From Enterococcus pallens ATCC BAA-351 (GTDB lineage: Bacteria > Bacillota > Bacilli > Lactobacillales > Enterococcaceae): a stretch of 64,000 bases of DNA. The position numbers and the translations under genes were made by a program. Under the pieces are notes generated by a model. The model ran no database searches and was not told where the DNA came from. It saw only the letters and a list, made by a program, of their open reading frames with translations. The stretch is from positions 434,001 through 498,000 of the forward strand of contig NZ_ASWD01000002.1 in assembly GCF_000407485.1 (NCBI RefSeq), in the 5' to 3' direction. Positions 35,299 through 44,261 of this stretch are shown in pieces. Position 1 is the first letter of the stretch. Each line of letters begins with the position of its first letter.

Positions 35299-37671
35299 TT
35301 AGTTCGTTCTTTTTGTTTTCTTCAGCCAAATAAATAATCCAGCTGATAGAGCTGTCATGATTATCCCTATCGTTGTAACTAACTGATTTGAACGTTCTCC
35401 TGTTTTCGGAAAAGCTTTATTGGCAGATACCGTACTTGGCACACTAGTAGATGGTATCATTGAGGAATTTCCTGCTTTTATTGTACCTGTTGGCGTATTT
35501 TGATCCGCTGTATCCGCCTGTTGTTTATCCAAAACGGTTAACGTAATTGCCTTTTCTACTACATGGGATTTAGTGTTTTTAGACTTGTCTTCAACATAAT
35601 AAGTAATTTTGTATTTTCCAGCTTTGGTCAGCGTGTCATTGCTGGTAGAAATCGGTATCCCTTCTCCTTCTACATCAAATCCTGTCACAAATCCTTCTGC
35701 ATTCGTGAATTTAGCCCAAGACAGGACGTCTTCTTCAGTTAATTTATCTCCAACATACATCGTTTTATCAGCGGCTTCGATCGATGGTAATGGCAGATCC
35801 TTTTTAGGTAGAACAATTAATTTTACATTTTTTGCTTGGCCATCTGCACTTGTCAAGCTCACTACATATTCTCCAGCCTTAGTCAGATCAGCTTTGCTTA
35901 AGTCAACGCTAACCTCGGAAGGCTTACCATCCTTGTCTGTTGCGCTAGCCTGAAAATCAGCGGCAGTGGGTTCTGGATCTCCTACATACATAGTAAAATT
36001 TTCACCAGTAAGCTTTTGCTTGTTTGCTAAAACGGTGATTGTCGAAATGCTGGTGGCTGTTAGTCCATAGGCGTTAGTTACACCATATTTTATTGTATAG
36101 GTGCCTGGTTTACTGGCATCCACGCTATTGCTTAATACTTCGATTTTATCCGTTAAATCTACTTTAGCAGAGCCATCTGGTTGTTGATCAAAGGCAGAAA
36201 CATCTTTCAGCGCGTCAAAGGATTCTCCTACATAGATTGTGCGATCACTCGCTTCAATAACCGGCGCTTTTGGATCTAACCATTCAATATTGATTATTCC
36301 GCTGCCGCTGTATTGCCCTTGAGCTCCCTGCCAAGTAAAGTGCAGCTGTGACGGCAAATTGGTTTGATCTGCTTCGATAATAAAACTTTGAACACTAGTT
36401 GTACTACCTTCCACAGGCTTGACTGTACCATCTGTTAATTTCACGGCCGACATGCCCGTTAAATTATCTAAAGTTAAGGTTTTGGCTGTTGGATCGGGTG
36501 TGCCAGAATAGTACCCTGTTGAATTGTCATATTGATAATCTAACGAAGTAATTGGTACCGCAATCTCAAATTGCTTCGTATTCTGCCCTATTGGTTTGAG
36601 TAACGAAATACTTTTTTCATAGGTTTGATTAATGGCTGAGGTACTTGAATTCAATTGGTAGCCTTCCATAAATTCAATACTGTAAATATGATTATTATCT
36701 ACTTGATAAACACGTAAATTCGGGTAGCGGTCTTTCAAATTCTTCATCACAGAGATATCAGAAATTTGATTATCGTTAACAATTAAATATTCCAACTTAG
36801 TAAATGTTGCATTGGCAAAAGCATCGACGTTAGTAATCTTATTATGGCTGGCATCAAGCGTTACTAAGTTCGTTAAGGTCGACTTAGCAATGGGTGAAAT
36901 ATCTGTAATTTGATTGTGTGAAGCCAATAAGGTATTTAGCTTAGGCACATCGACGTTCTCAATAATTGAAATGTCATTTAATAAATTGTTTGATACATCG
37001 ATCCGTTCAACATTAGGCAGCTTAATCCCGGCAATACTATTCAAATTCGTCAATACATTGTTTGAAAGATCCGCAGATTTTAACGAGGTGAGCTGGTTAC
37101 TCTTTACAAAGGAGATGTCTGACAAGTTGTCCCCAGTTGCAACGATTGTTTCCAGCTTTGATAATGTACCAATTTCAGATAAATTGCGTGTGTGTGATAA
37201 GTCGGTATTTGTTACTGATAAATAGGTTAAATTTTTTGCATAGGACAAACCTTGCGCGTTAGAAATTTCCTTGTTATCAATAGACGCACTTGTGATGTTC
37301 AGCATATCTTCTTGGGTGAAGTCTGTTTTGCCTAGAATTTCGGCTACAATTGCTTGCAAATTTTTATCAGGCATCCATAAATCAATGGAGGACTCTTTTT
37401 CAGCAAGCACTTCCGCTTTTTTATTTTCTGTATTCTTTTGAGTCTTCTCACTATTCACAGTCTCTTCTGTTGCTTTTGTGTCCTTAGGGAGTTGACTTTC
37501 TCCAGCCGTTGAAGCGGCTATTTGCTTATTCGATTTTTCTCCTGATTCCTCTGATACTGCTTCTTGGTGATTACCTGAAGAATCAGGTGCCGCCTCAGCA
37601 AAGCTTGCAACAGGAACCAGTGCTTGCGAGCAAAGTATCAATGCTGTCATAAAAACATGTGCTTTTTTCAT
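35299..37671 (-). CDS. Internalin-like LRR surface protein with FPKTG anchor
   Basis: This 790-residue wall protein starts with a signal peptide (about residues 1-26). A low-complexity region rich in E, K, S and T follows, then about ten leucine-rich repeats of the internalin type (about 95-345, units like LTSLKSADLSNNVLTNL). The rest is beta-sandwich: one LRR-adjacent region and three Ig-like repeats, each starting near a T-x-YVGD or T-I-YVGE phrase. The sorting signal is FPKTG (754-758), then a membrane segment and KKTKRTN. Start 37671 is set by GGAGGGG. Such proteins bind host or surface ligands. It lies behind the pilus and regulator genes on the same strand, but a terminator at 37961-37993 makes it a separate unit. 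Confidence 0.9.
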   Translation of the reverse strand: MKKAHVFMTALILCSQALVPVASFAEAAPDSSGNHQEAVSEESGEKSNKQIAASTAGESQLPKDTKATEETVNSEKTQKNTENKKAEVLAEKESSIDLWMPDKNLQAIVAEILGKTDFTQEDMLNITSASIDNKEISNAQGLSYAKNLTYLSVTNTDLSHTRNLSEIGTLSKLETIVATGDNLSDISFVKSNQLTSLKSADLSNNVLTNLNSIAGIKLPNVERIDVSNNLLNDISIIENVDVPKLNTLLASHNQITDISPIAKSTLTNLVTLDASHNKITNVDAFANATFTKLEYLIVNDNQISDISVMKNLKDRYPNLRVYQVDNNHIYSIEFMEGYQLNSSTSAINQTYEKSISLLKPIGQNTKQFEIAVPITSLDYQYDNSTGYYSGTPDPTAKTLTLDNLTGMSAVKLTDGTVKPVEGSTTSVQSFIIEADQTNLPSQLHFTWQGAQGQYSGSGIINIEWLDPKAPVIEASDRTIYVGESFDALKDVSAFDQQPDGSAKVDLTDKIEVLSNSVDASKPGTYTIKYGVTNAYGLTATSISTITVLANKQKLTGENFTMYVGDPEPTAADFQASATDKDGKPSEVSVDLSKADLTKAGEYVVSLTSADGQAKNVKLIVLPKKDLPLPSIEAADKTMYVGDKLTEEDVLSWAKFTNAEGFVTGFDVEGEGIPISTSNDTLTKAGKYKITYYVEDKSKNTKSHVVEKAITLTVLDKQQADTADQNTPTGTIKAGNSSMIPSTSVPSTVSANKAFPKTGERSNQLVTTIGIIMTALSAGLFIWLKKTKRTN

Positions 37672-38116
37672 ATTATTTCCCCTCCACCATCTCATCGAAA
37701 AAAAGTTACAAACACGCCGAATAACTTTTAAACAAAGTTAAAACAGCATGAATGAACAATTAAAACCAAGAAAATAACTCAAAATTAATATTCTCTCGTA
37801 AGAATTATCATAATAGAATGTGCATGAAATGGCAAGACGATTTTGTAAAATAGTAGAAAGTGCGCTAGGAAAATTGCTGCTTGGCTCTTGGTGAAGTGAC
37901 CGTTGCTTTTGTAGAAAGACCGGCATCCTGAAGTTTTTTTAGTGTAAACAAACACCACAAAAAAAAGAGGCATTTCCTATTGAAAATGCGCTCCTTAAGC
38001 TGCTATATTTACGTATACAACAAATGGAATGGCGGCCATATCCAAAATTGGGCGGCGGTTGTTCCAATCTATCCCCTGACCCATAAACACAATAGATACT
38101 CAAGCGTTCTTCTTGG
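37672..38116. other. Promoter region of the LRR gene, no gene seen
   Basis: These 445 bases hold the terminator of the OmpR-like gene and, nearer the LRR gene, an imperfect inverted repeat AACTTTTAAACAAAGTT (37723-37739). Open frames here are about 60 codons, lack ribosome binding sites and look non-coding. No clear consensus promoter was found. Confidence 0.5.
37961..37993 (-). terminator. Terminator after the second OmpR-like gene
   Basis: GAGCGCATTT and AAATGCCTC arms form a stem with a mismatch, followed on the minus strand by a run of eight T. It lies about 124 bases after the stop at 38117, so the message has a longish 3' end. Confidence 0.75.
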
Positions 38117-38842
38117 CTAAAGAGGCTCGGGAACTTCTTCATTCGCTGTATAATGTTCATAGATAGTATCCATCAAAGCATACCCTTCTCCCCAGCAAGT
38201 TTCAATCGTTTTTCCTTCGATTCCCTCCCGTTCAAAAGCAGTTCTTAACTTCCGCATGAGCAAGGAAACCTGAGACAAATGGGAATTACTCGTTGGTTCT
38301 CCCCACAAGTAATGGCATAGTTCCTCTCGCGAAACCACACGGCCTTTTGAGTGAAACAGCTTTTCTAAAGCTAACCGCTCCAGCCGGGATAAAGATAATG
38401 TGTTTAACGGTTTCTTTTCTCTCGGCAATTGCATTCCCATGTTTCGCTGGATGCTAAAGCCCTCACTCGGGGGACTTAATTGATTGCTCAATCGGAACAG
38501 CTTTTCACGAATAGTCTCAGTCGAAAGATCCTCGCTAATCCAGTCAGCGATGCCTTCCATATAAAAAGCTTCTTCATTTTCGGGAACACTCTCGAATTTC
38601 CTGATAATAACGCCTGTTTTATTTAATAAAGAAGCCAGCACTGTATTTACTTCTTCTTCCGAGATCGTTTCACTGAGAATAATATAGTCAAAATAATTGA
38701 TTACCTCTGTCATCTCAGTTTTCTCCATTAGTAAATAAAATATACGCGGCGAGCAAAGAACTTCATAGTTTAATCGTTGTAATTTACTTTGGAGTGTTTT
38801 CTCAACTAATACATTTTTTGACAAAAATAGCACGGATATCAT
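38117..38842 (-). CDS. Atypical OmpR-like regulator with a degenerate receiver (paralogue 2)
   Basis: This 241-residue paralogue of the protein encoded at 24265-24987 has the same build. A receiver-sized N-terminal part lacks the acidic pocket (VLFLSKN) and has serine where the phospho-aspartate is expected (YIILSETIS). An OmpR winged helix forms the C-terminus (LSRLERLALEKL, VVSREELCHYLWG, ETCWGEGYAL). It lies 18 bases after the DUF3021 gene, so it is probably co-transcribed with lytTR-DUF3021. Its place between the pilus operon and the LRR adhesin gene suggests control of surface protein genes; this is inference. Confidence 0.8.
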   Translation of the reverse strand: MISVLFLSKNVLVEKTLQSKLQRLNYEVLCSPRIFYLLMEKTEMTEVINYFDYIILSETISEEEVNTVLASLLNKTGVIIRKFESVPENEEAFYMEGIADWISEDLSTETIREKLFRLSNQLSPPSEGFSIQRNMGMQLPREKKPLNTLSLSRLERLALEKLFHSKGRVVSREELCHYLWGEPTSNSHLSQVSLLMRKLRTAFEREGIEGKTIETCWGEGYALMDTIYEHYTANEEVPEPL

Positions 38843-38860
38843 TTTTTCTCATTCCCCCCT

Positions 38861-39271
38861 TCACTTTGAATGGAATTTTTTCTTTAAACGTTTGTTCATT
38901 TGTTGTGTCAGCTTCATACTAATACTGAACAAAATCCATTTTCCTATAAAAAAAGAAATTATCATAACAACAAAGGCGACTCCCATAATAAGAATCGGTA
39001 CTCGCCATGCAAATATATAATTTGAACAAACAAAGGTGAGGAAAACAAACAAAATATAAATAAACTGTACAATACCAACACCCAAGAAGTCGACAATCCG
39101 ATCAATATAGAAGATCCAGCAGCCGATACTCAAAATAAAAGAAAAAATACCGATGGAAGCAATACTGCTATTTGTTAGATGAGCCCCTGTTAACAACGCA
39201 AATAGCGTACTTAAGGTAAAAATGAAGGAGAACATGATGAGTAGTTCGCGGATAATCATTGTAATTTTCAT
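38861..39271 (-). CDS. DUF3021-type four-helix membrane protein
   Basis: This 136-residue protein has four hydrophobic segments (about residues 10-30, 35-55, 65-85 and 90-115) and a basic C-terminal tail (MNKRLKKKFHSK). It follows the LytTR gene by 5 bases. Pairs of a small LytTR regulator and a DUF3021 membrane protein are common in Firmicutes. The membrane protein is thought to restrain or signal to the regulator. The family assignment rests on size, topology and partner gene. Confidence 0.8.
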   Translation of the reverse strand: MKITMIIRELLIMFSFIFTLSTLFALLTGAHLTNSSIASIGIFSFILSIGCWIFYIDRIVDFLGVGIVQFIYILFVFLTFVCSNYIFAWRVPILIMGVAFVVMIISFFIGKWILFSISMKLTQQMNKRLKKKFHSK

Positions 39272-39276
39272 GTTTA

Positions 39277-39732
39277 CTACTCCATTCCTAATTGTTTCTT
39301 GAGATTACGAACATATTTCCTTGAAATAGAAACCTGCTCATTATTCTTCAACCTGACAATCAAACGCCCATTAAAGGTTGGACAAATCAATTCAATCTTT
39401 TCAATATTGAGAATGACTGATTTGGAAACTCGAATATACTGAGTATCCTCGTACTTCTCCTCCAACTGATAGAGCTTTTCCTTTATTTCAAACACTTCAT
39501 CCTTTGTATACAAAAATACCTTTTTTTCGACTGCTTCAAAGTAATATACATCACTCAGCCTTATTTTTCGCATGTCGCCTTCTTTACTGACCCATAGACA
39601 CTCATTTTTTAATTGTAGAGTATTAATTAATTTTAAAATATCTTCGTCCAATGTTTTTATTTTCAGGAAAAGTTCTTCTTCTCCTTGATCGATTATATTA
39701 ACTTCAATTTTGATAGAAAAACCTCCCCCCAC
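39277..39732 (-). CDS. LytTR-family DNA-binding regulator
   Basis: This protein of about 150 residues has a C-terminal LytTR domain (about 50-150: IRLSDVYYFEAVEKKVFLYT, YIRVSKSVILNIEKI, VSISRKYVRNLKKQLG) and a short N-terminal part without a receiver, as in LytTR/DUF3021 pairs. The start is unclear. The frame opens with GTG at 39732, which has no ribosome binding site before it. A strong GGGGGGAGG lies inside the first codons, 7 bases before an in-frame ATC at 39712-39714. It stands 42 bases after the sortase gene on the same strand and may control the pilus operon. Confidence 0.85.
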   Translation of the reverse strand: MGGGFSIKIEVNIIDQGEEELFLKIKTLDEDILKLINTLQLKNECLWVSKEGDMRKIRLSDVYYFEAVEKKVFLYTKDEVFEIKEKLYQLEEKYEDTQYIRVSKSVILNIEKIELICPTFNGRLIVRLKNNEQVSISRKYVRNLKKQLGME

Positions 39733-39774
39733 CTATATAATAGTATACAAAAAAGTTAAACATTTCGCATTAAA

Positions 39775-40866
39775 TTATTTTTTATATTCTTTTATAAGAA
39801 AAAAATGTTGACCAACCTTATCTATCCATAACAGATAACCTTCATTATTAGATCCAATTAATGTATATTTTCCTCCATATAAACCTTCATAAATTAACTG
39901 ATTATCATGATCCGGACATACTACAGAAATCGGTTGATCAGTGGAGGATGAATTTTTACGATTATAAAGTTTGAGTGAATGATTCTTAACCTGCGGAATG
40001 TATAGAGTATACTTGCGATGAATAATGATTTGCCTTTTAATTCTTCGCCAAAATAGCCAGCATATGAACCCAATAGCAACGATTAGACCTAATAACCATA
40101 AGCTCAGGATCCATTTTTGCTTGTCTTTTAAAGCTGACAGCTGCGCTTTAGCCTTTGCAGGAAGTTCTGTACGTTCCCCTTTAACTAATAGGCGGTGAGA
40201 ATTAACCATATAAGGTGTGCAAGTTAATAAGGTGACTAAATCTTTGCCCTCCTCAATTCTAAGGTGCTCGGTTTCTTCTGGTGGGATTACTTGAATATTT
40301 ATTACTTCATAAGCAAATACATTGGCACCGATTTCGATGTAAAATTGATCCTTATTCTGAAGCTCCGGCAAATCAGAAAAGAATTTAGCATTGGATAATC
40401 CTCTGTGAGCAGAAATTACCGAGTGAGTATTTTGCCCGCCAATCGGATAAGAGGTGCCTTCTAATAAGGAAGCGCCATGTGCTAAAAAGAGTTCAGTTGT
40501 TCGATCAAAAATAGGCAAACTCACATTGATTTTAGGAATAGATATAACGCCAAGTGTGTGTCTACTTAAATAATCAGGTTCCTTCGAAAAATCAACCTCC
40601 GTTGCGCTCTCGATAAAGGGATCCGCTCCGGCATTGATTCCCTCCAACGCCAGTTTGTCATTCTCTTCCTGCATTTTCTTTTGATAGGCAGCTATATTGG
40701 TCTGATCCGCTTTGTTGGCTTTTTCTTGCGCTTGTTCAATAATCCGCTGATCGCGGTAAGCCATGAATGCATTTCCTAGAAAAGGGTACGCGATGGTACC
40801 CAAGCCAAAAAATAATATCAGTATCATCAGACCATCAATCATGATTTTTCTTTGCCATTTTTTCAT
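39775..40866 (-). CDS. Class C (pilus-polymerising) sortase with C-terminal extension
   Basis: Class C sortases link pilin subunits through isopeptide bonds. This 363-residue protein has an N-terminal membrane segment (about 10-30) and a lid with the DPF motif (82-84). The catalytic trio is H154 (SAHRG), C216 (TLLTCTP) and R225, followed by a second membrane segment (252-274). All of this is typical. Unusual is a further 89-residue tail after the second segment, where most class C sortases end within a few residues; it looks like a small beta-rich domain. The gene follows the major pilin gene, but a terminator hairpin stands between them. Confidence 0.93.
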   Translation of the reverse strand: MKKWQRKIMIDGLMILILFFGLGTIAYPFLGNAFMAYRDQRIIEQAQEKANKADQTNIAAYQKKMQEENDKLALEGINAGADPFIESATEVDFSKEPDYLSRHTLGVISIPKINVSLPIFDRTTELFLAHGASLLEGTSYPIGGQNTHSVISAHRGLSNAKFFSDLPELQNKDQFYIEIGANVFAYEVINIQVIPPEETEHLRIEEGKDLVTLLTCTPYMVNSHRLLVKGERTELPAKAKAQLSALKDKQKWILSLWLLGLIVAIGFICWLFWRRIKRQIIIHRKYTLYIPQVKNHSLKLYNRKNSSSTDQPISVVCPDHDNQLIYEGLYGGKYTLIGSNNEGYLLWIDKVGQHFFLIKEYKK

Positions 40867-40890
40867 GGAATTCCTGCGCCCCTTTATCTA

Positions 40891-40940
40891 AAAAATAAAA
40901 AAGCCGAGATACAAATCATTTATGATTAATCTCTCGGCTT
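40891..40940 (-). terminator. Intra-operon terminator between major pilin and sortase genes
   Basis: AAGCCGAGA and TCTCGGCTT arms (40901-40940) enclose a second small stem AATCAT/ATGATT. On the minus strand a TTTTATTTTTT tract follows. No promoter space is left before the sortase start at 40866, so the sortase is probably made by read-through at a lower level than the pilins. Confidence 0.8.
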
Positions 40941-40963
40941 CTCCTTGTTGCCTTTGAACAGAA

Positions 40964-42682
40964 TTAGTCTTTAGCTGGTTTTCTATTACGTGAGAAGTAT
41001 ACCCCAGCAACTAGTAAGGCTGCCGCACCTACCGCAATAATACCGTAAATACCATTGCCTCCAGTACCTGGCAATGTTCCTTTACGTTTGTTTTCTACTT
41101 CTGTTTCACTGCCAACAGCAGTTGTTGTAGTATAGGTATTATAATCTACTGTAAATGGAATATCCGCTTCAATTTTTACATAGTTGTTATTTGGTGCTTT
41201 GGTTTCTTCCAACCAGTATTGAACCAGTGGTTTGCCTACTGTTGCAGGGTGACTTGGATCACCCACAGAAACGCTTCCTGGAGCTGTTTCTAGTTGCAGG
41301 GGAGTTCCGCTTGCATCATGACTGACTGTTCCTTCTAATCCAGTTACGGTGAATAGTCCGCCGGTTACAGAAGTTAATACTAATGCGTCATCTTTATTGG
41401 TAGACCAACGTGAAGGACTTGACGTAGTTGCCTTAGCAATCATGTATTCCACAACACCATTGTTTTTACGTTTTACAATAAATTCAGCTCCAACTAAAGA
41501 AGAACCATTGTCTTGATCGACTTTTTCAAAGCGGCGGCCATACGTGATTACATCATCACCAGTCCACGGACGTGTTTGCAGACCCTCTGATGGATTGTTT
41601 TCATATTGAAGAGTCGCCTGGTTATCAATCCAAGTATCCGGAACCGTGGTTTCATCTAAATACATACGATATTTGAAGACTAAAGTTTTCCCGGCATAAG
41701 CACCTAATTTTACATTATCAGGTGTTTGTTCAGCAAAGTCATTTTCTCCATTAAAGAAGACATACCAGATATTATCGTAGCCATTATTAATCGGAGCAGG
41801 TGGGTCTGTTGGATCCTCAACAACAGAAAAATCAACATCATTAATGGCAGTTAAAGCGCCCGTGGTAGCATCTTTTTCGTATAATCCTTGATTGTCTAAA
41901 TAATGCAGGTTCGGCTGTGATTCATCTCGCAGGAAGAATTGCGTGTAACGATAAACTGGATTTGTTGGATCGTTATTTGCTAAGCCATCAATCCCCACTG
42001 GAACAGTGAAGGTAATTTGATACTCGATTGGTTCCCCTACTGTAAAATCATCTTTGATTTCTTTCTCTTTCTTTACTTCAACCTTATCCTCTTGAGCATT
42101 TTTAGGATATAAAAATAGTTCAGTTAGTTTGGTGTCACTAGGTGTGCCGTTCGCATTCATCTTGTAAACCGGGAACACAACGACCATATTATCAGCTTTT
42201 ACTGTTACGTTGCTTGGTGCCTTCGTTTCAACGATTAAATAAACTGCATCTTTTTCTTCTAAACCAATGGTCACCTTGTCTGGTAAAGTAAATTTAGCAT
42301 GACCAGCTGCATCAGTCGTTTTTGCCGTTCCTACTTGAACACCACCAGCTGCCGTTGCAGTCATTGCCGCGATTTCATTTCTTAAGTCATTAACTGATTT
42401 AGAAGGGTCAGCAGCGGCCAGTTCATAAAATTTGGCTGACACATCATAAGCGGTAAATTCTACATCCTTCAGCGGACGACCGCCAGCCGCAGTATGCCAG
42501 GTTTCATCTTTTTCCCCAGTATTTTGACGATCCGCCGGTACACTGTCATACGCCCCTTTATAAATATTTACATCAACATTGGTTGGTGCTGCTTCAGCCA
42601 CAATCTGACTGCCTAATCCAATAAAGTTAGATAGCAGAAAAACCAGACCTACGAACCCCATAACTATTCTTTTACGATTCAT
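40964..42682 (-). CDS. Major pilin (backbone), LPGTG-anchored
   Basis: This 572-residue secreted protein has a signal peptide (about 1-31). The pilin motif YPKN has its acceptor lysine at K194. E-box-like segments lie at E152 (VETKAPS) and E492-E493 (LEETKAPN), with a Cna_B-type domain at about 385-530. The sorting signal is LPGTG (537-541), then a hydrophobic segment and RNRKPAKD. These are the marks of a polymerising backbone pilin like EbpC or SpaA. It overlaps the minor pilin gene by 11 bases and precedes the sortase. The three-gene order resembles ebpABC-srtC. Confidence 0.92.
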   Translation of the reverse strand: MNRKRIVMGFVGLVFLLSNFIGLGSQIVAEAAPTNVDVNIYKGAYDSVPADRQNTGEKDETWHTAAGGRPLKDVEFTAYDVSAKFYELAAADPSKSVNDLRNEIAAMTATAAGGVQVGTAKTTDAAGHAKFTLPDKVTIGLEEKDAVYLIVETKAPSNVTVKADNMVVVFPVYKMNANGTPSDTKLTELFLYPKNAQEDKVEVKKEKEIKDDFTVGEPIEYQITFTVPVGIDGLANNDPTNPVYRYTQFFLRDESQPNLHYLDNQGLYEKDATTGALTAINDVDFSVVEDPTDPPAPINNGYDNIWYVFFNGENDFAEQTPDNVKLGAYAGKTLVFKYRMYLDETTVPDTWIDNQATLQYENNPSEGLQTRPWTGDDVITYGRRFEKVDQDNGSSLVGAEFIVKRKNNGVVEYMIAKATTSSPSRWSTNKDDALVLTSVTGGLFTVTGLEGTVSHDASGTPLQLETAPGSVSVGDPSHPATVGKPLVQYWLEETKAPNNNYVKIEADIPFTVDYNTYTTTTAVGSETEVENKRKGTLPGTGGNGIYGIIAVGAAALLVAGVYFSRNRKPAKD

Positions 42683-44261
42683 CTTTCATGCCCCTTTTCT
42701 TCTTTTTTAAAATGACTGCTAAAAAAATACACATACCGCCAATTACCAATAAATAGAGGGATTGATCCGTACCGGTCTGCGGCAGACGACGGTTAGGTAA
42801 TGTTTGAATACTCGTCGTCCCTTGTGTTCCCGGCAATGTTGGCCGATCTAGTCGCTTATTGACTATTTTTAGCGGTTCATTCACTTCGTCACTCGTTTCG
42901 TTAATCTCAAAAGAAATAAAATGCTGTTCTGGCAAATAATAATTTTCGGGTGCCTGAATTTCCAGCAACGCATATTTCCCATAAGCAAGTTTACCAACTT
43001 CAAAATTTCCAGCCTGATCTGAGGTGATTACCTGAAGCTCGTCAAAATGCTGATTCCCATACTCGGCCGATACCCACTCCCCTTGTTGCGTCAAATAGTG
43101 AGTTTCTTCGTTGCAAATGACAAATTTAGCTCCTGCCAAGGCATTGCCAGACTGTTCATCAACCTTTTGGAAGTATTTCCTGCCACCAGCTGGTTCATTG
43201 TAAATAATCGGCAGCTTTTCCTTTTCTACTAACGAGGCTAACGGCTGACCATTGACCAAGATCGGCTGCTGCATATCACTAGGAATCTTCACCCTAATTT
43301 GTTGTGCTTCTGCTGAGATCTCATACCCGTCAACCGTCGCTACCTCTTCAATTAAATAGTCGCCGCTTTTTAGACCAACATCGGTTCTGACAACACCATC
43401 ATTTTGAGACACTAGCTTCTTAACTCTGGAATCTGTCAATGGTGAGGTTTCCACGTCTTTTGCTGAAAGCCATTCACTAACTGCTCCCGAACCATTTCTT
43501 AAATAAAACCTCTCACCCTGCTGTACTTTCGAAAGGACAAACTGAGCACCCTTCAAAGGGCTCGTTTGACCATTAATTTCCTTAGCCATCTTCAAAAAAT
43601 AAGGCTCTCTGGCATAAGTAAAGTTTTTAGTATACAAATGAGTAGGCTGCTTTTCTAAGAGCGCACCATCTACCAAAAGATAACTCGCATAGCCTGCTTG
43701 ATCGGTCTGAAGCTGTTCACTTAGTTCAAGTTCAATAATTAGGTACAGACATGATTCTTGGTTTTGATACCTCGGCACAGAAACTGAGATAATGCCGTCT
43801 TCTGTTAAATTAGCACCGGTTGCATCTATGATCTGTCCTCTTTTGGTCTGTTCCCTTTTCACTAGCTCAATGCCTGGATAAAGTGCTTGAACCCTAGAAA
43901 AATCAGGATCAGATGGTGTCGATAAAATGAGTAAATCACTGCGCAACACCTTTGCCTCATCCATGACCTGTTTTTTTGCTTCATCTAACGAGAGCTGCTG
44001 GGAGTGTGTTAAGAAAGCCACATATTCGCTTACCTCAAAAATGCCAAAGGTTGCACCATTTATGCCATAAGAATCCTTCAGCAGTTCTGAATCTCCCAGC
44101 CCTCCAGCCTGATTCACTTCTTCTGGCAGATTAGCATCTGTAAAAACCCGCTTATGAAGAATTAATTCAGCATTTTCGGCACTAAATGCCGTAGCTGGTT
44201 GAAAACTCAATATGCCGACTGTCAATAGAAAAAGCAGTGAGAGAATCCGTGTTAGCTTCAT
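42672..44261 (-). CDS. Minor (probably basal) pilin, LPQTG-anchored
   Basis: This 529-residue secreted protein has a signal peptide (about 1-28) and an N-terminal pilin domain. A Cna_B-like domain with LIEEVATVDGYEI lies near 222-340, and a second with LLEIQAPENYYL near 358-468. The sorting signal is LPQTG (493-497), with a KKKKRGMKDES tail. Instead of YPKN it has YTKN (K212). A second LPGT (476-479) stands in the linker before the true signal. The second place in the operon and medium size fit the basal subunit, as with EbpB. Its ATG overlaps the stop of the upstream gene by 4 bases. Confidence 0.88.
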   Translation of the reverse strand: MKLTRILSLLFLLTVGILSFQPATAFSAENAELILHKRVFTDANLPEEVNQAGGLGDSELLKDSYGINGATFGIFEVSEYVAFLTHSQQLSLDEAKKQVMDEAKVLRSDLLILSTPSDPDFSRVQALYPGIELVKREQTKRGQIIDATGANLTEDGIISVSVPRYQNQESCLYLIIELELSEQLQTDQAGYASYLLVDGALLEKQPTHLYTKNFTYAREPYFLKMAKEINGQTSPLKGAQFVLSKVQQGERFYLRNGSGAVSEWLSAKDVETSPLTDSRVKKLVSQNDGVVRTDVGLKSGDYLIEEVATVDGYEISAEAQQIRVKIPSDMQQPILVNGQPLASLVEKEKLPIIYNEPAGGRKYFQKVDEQSGNALAGAKFVICNEETHYLTQQGEWVSAEYGNQHFDELQVITSDQAGNFEVGKLAYGKYALLEIQAPENYYLPEQHFISFEINETSDEVNEPLKIVNKRLDRPTLPGTQGTTSIQTLPNRRLPQTGTDQSLYLLVIGGMCIFLAVILKKKKRGMKDES

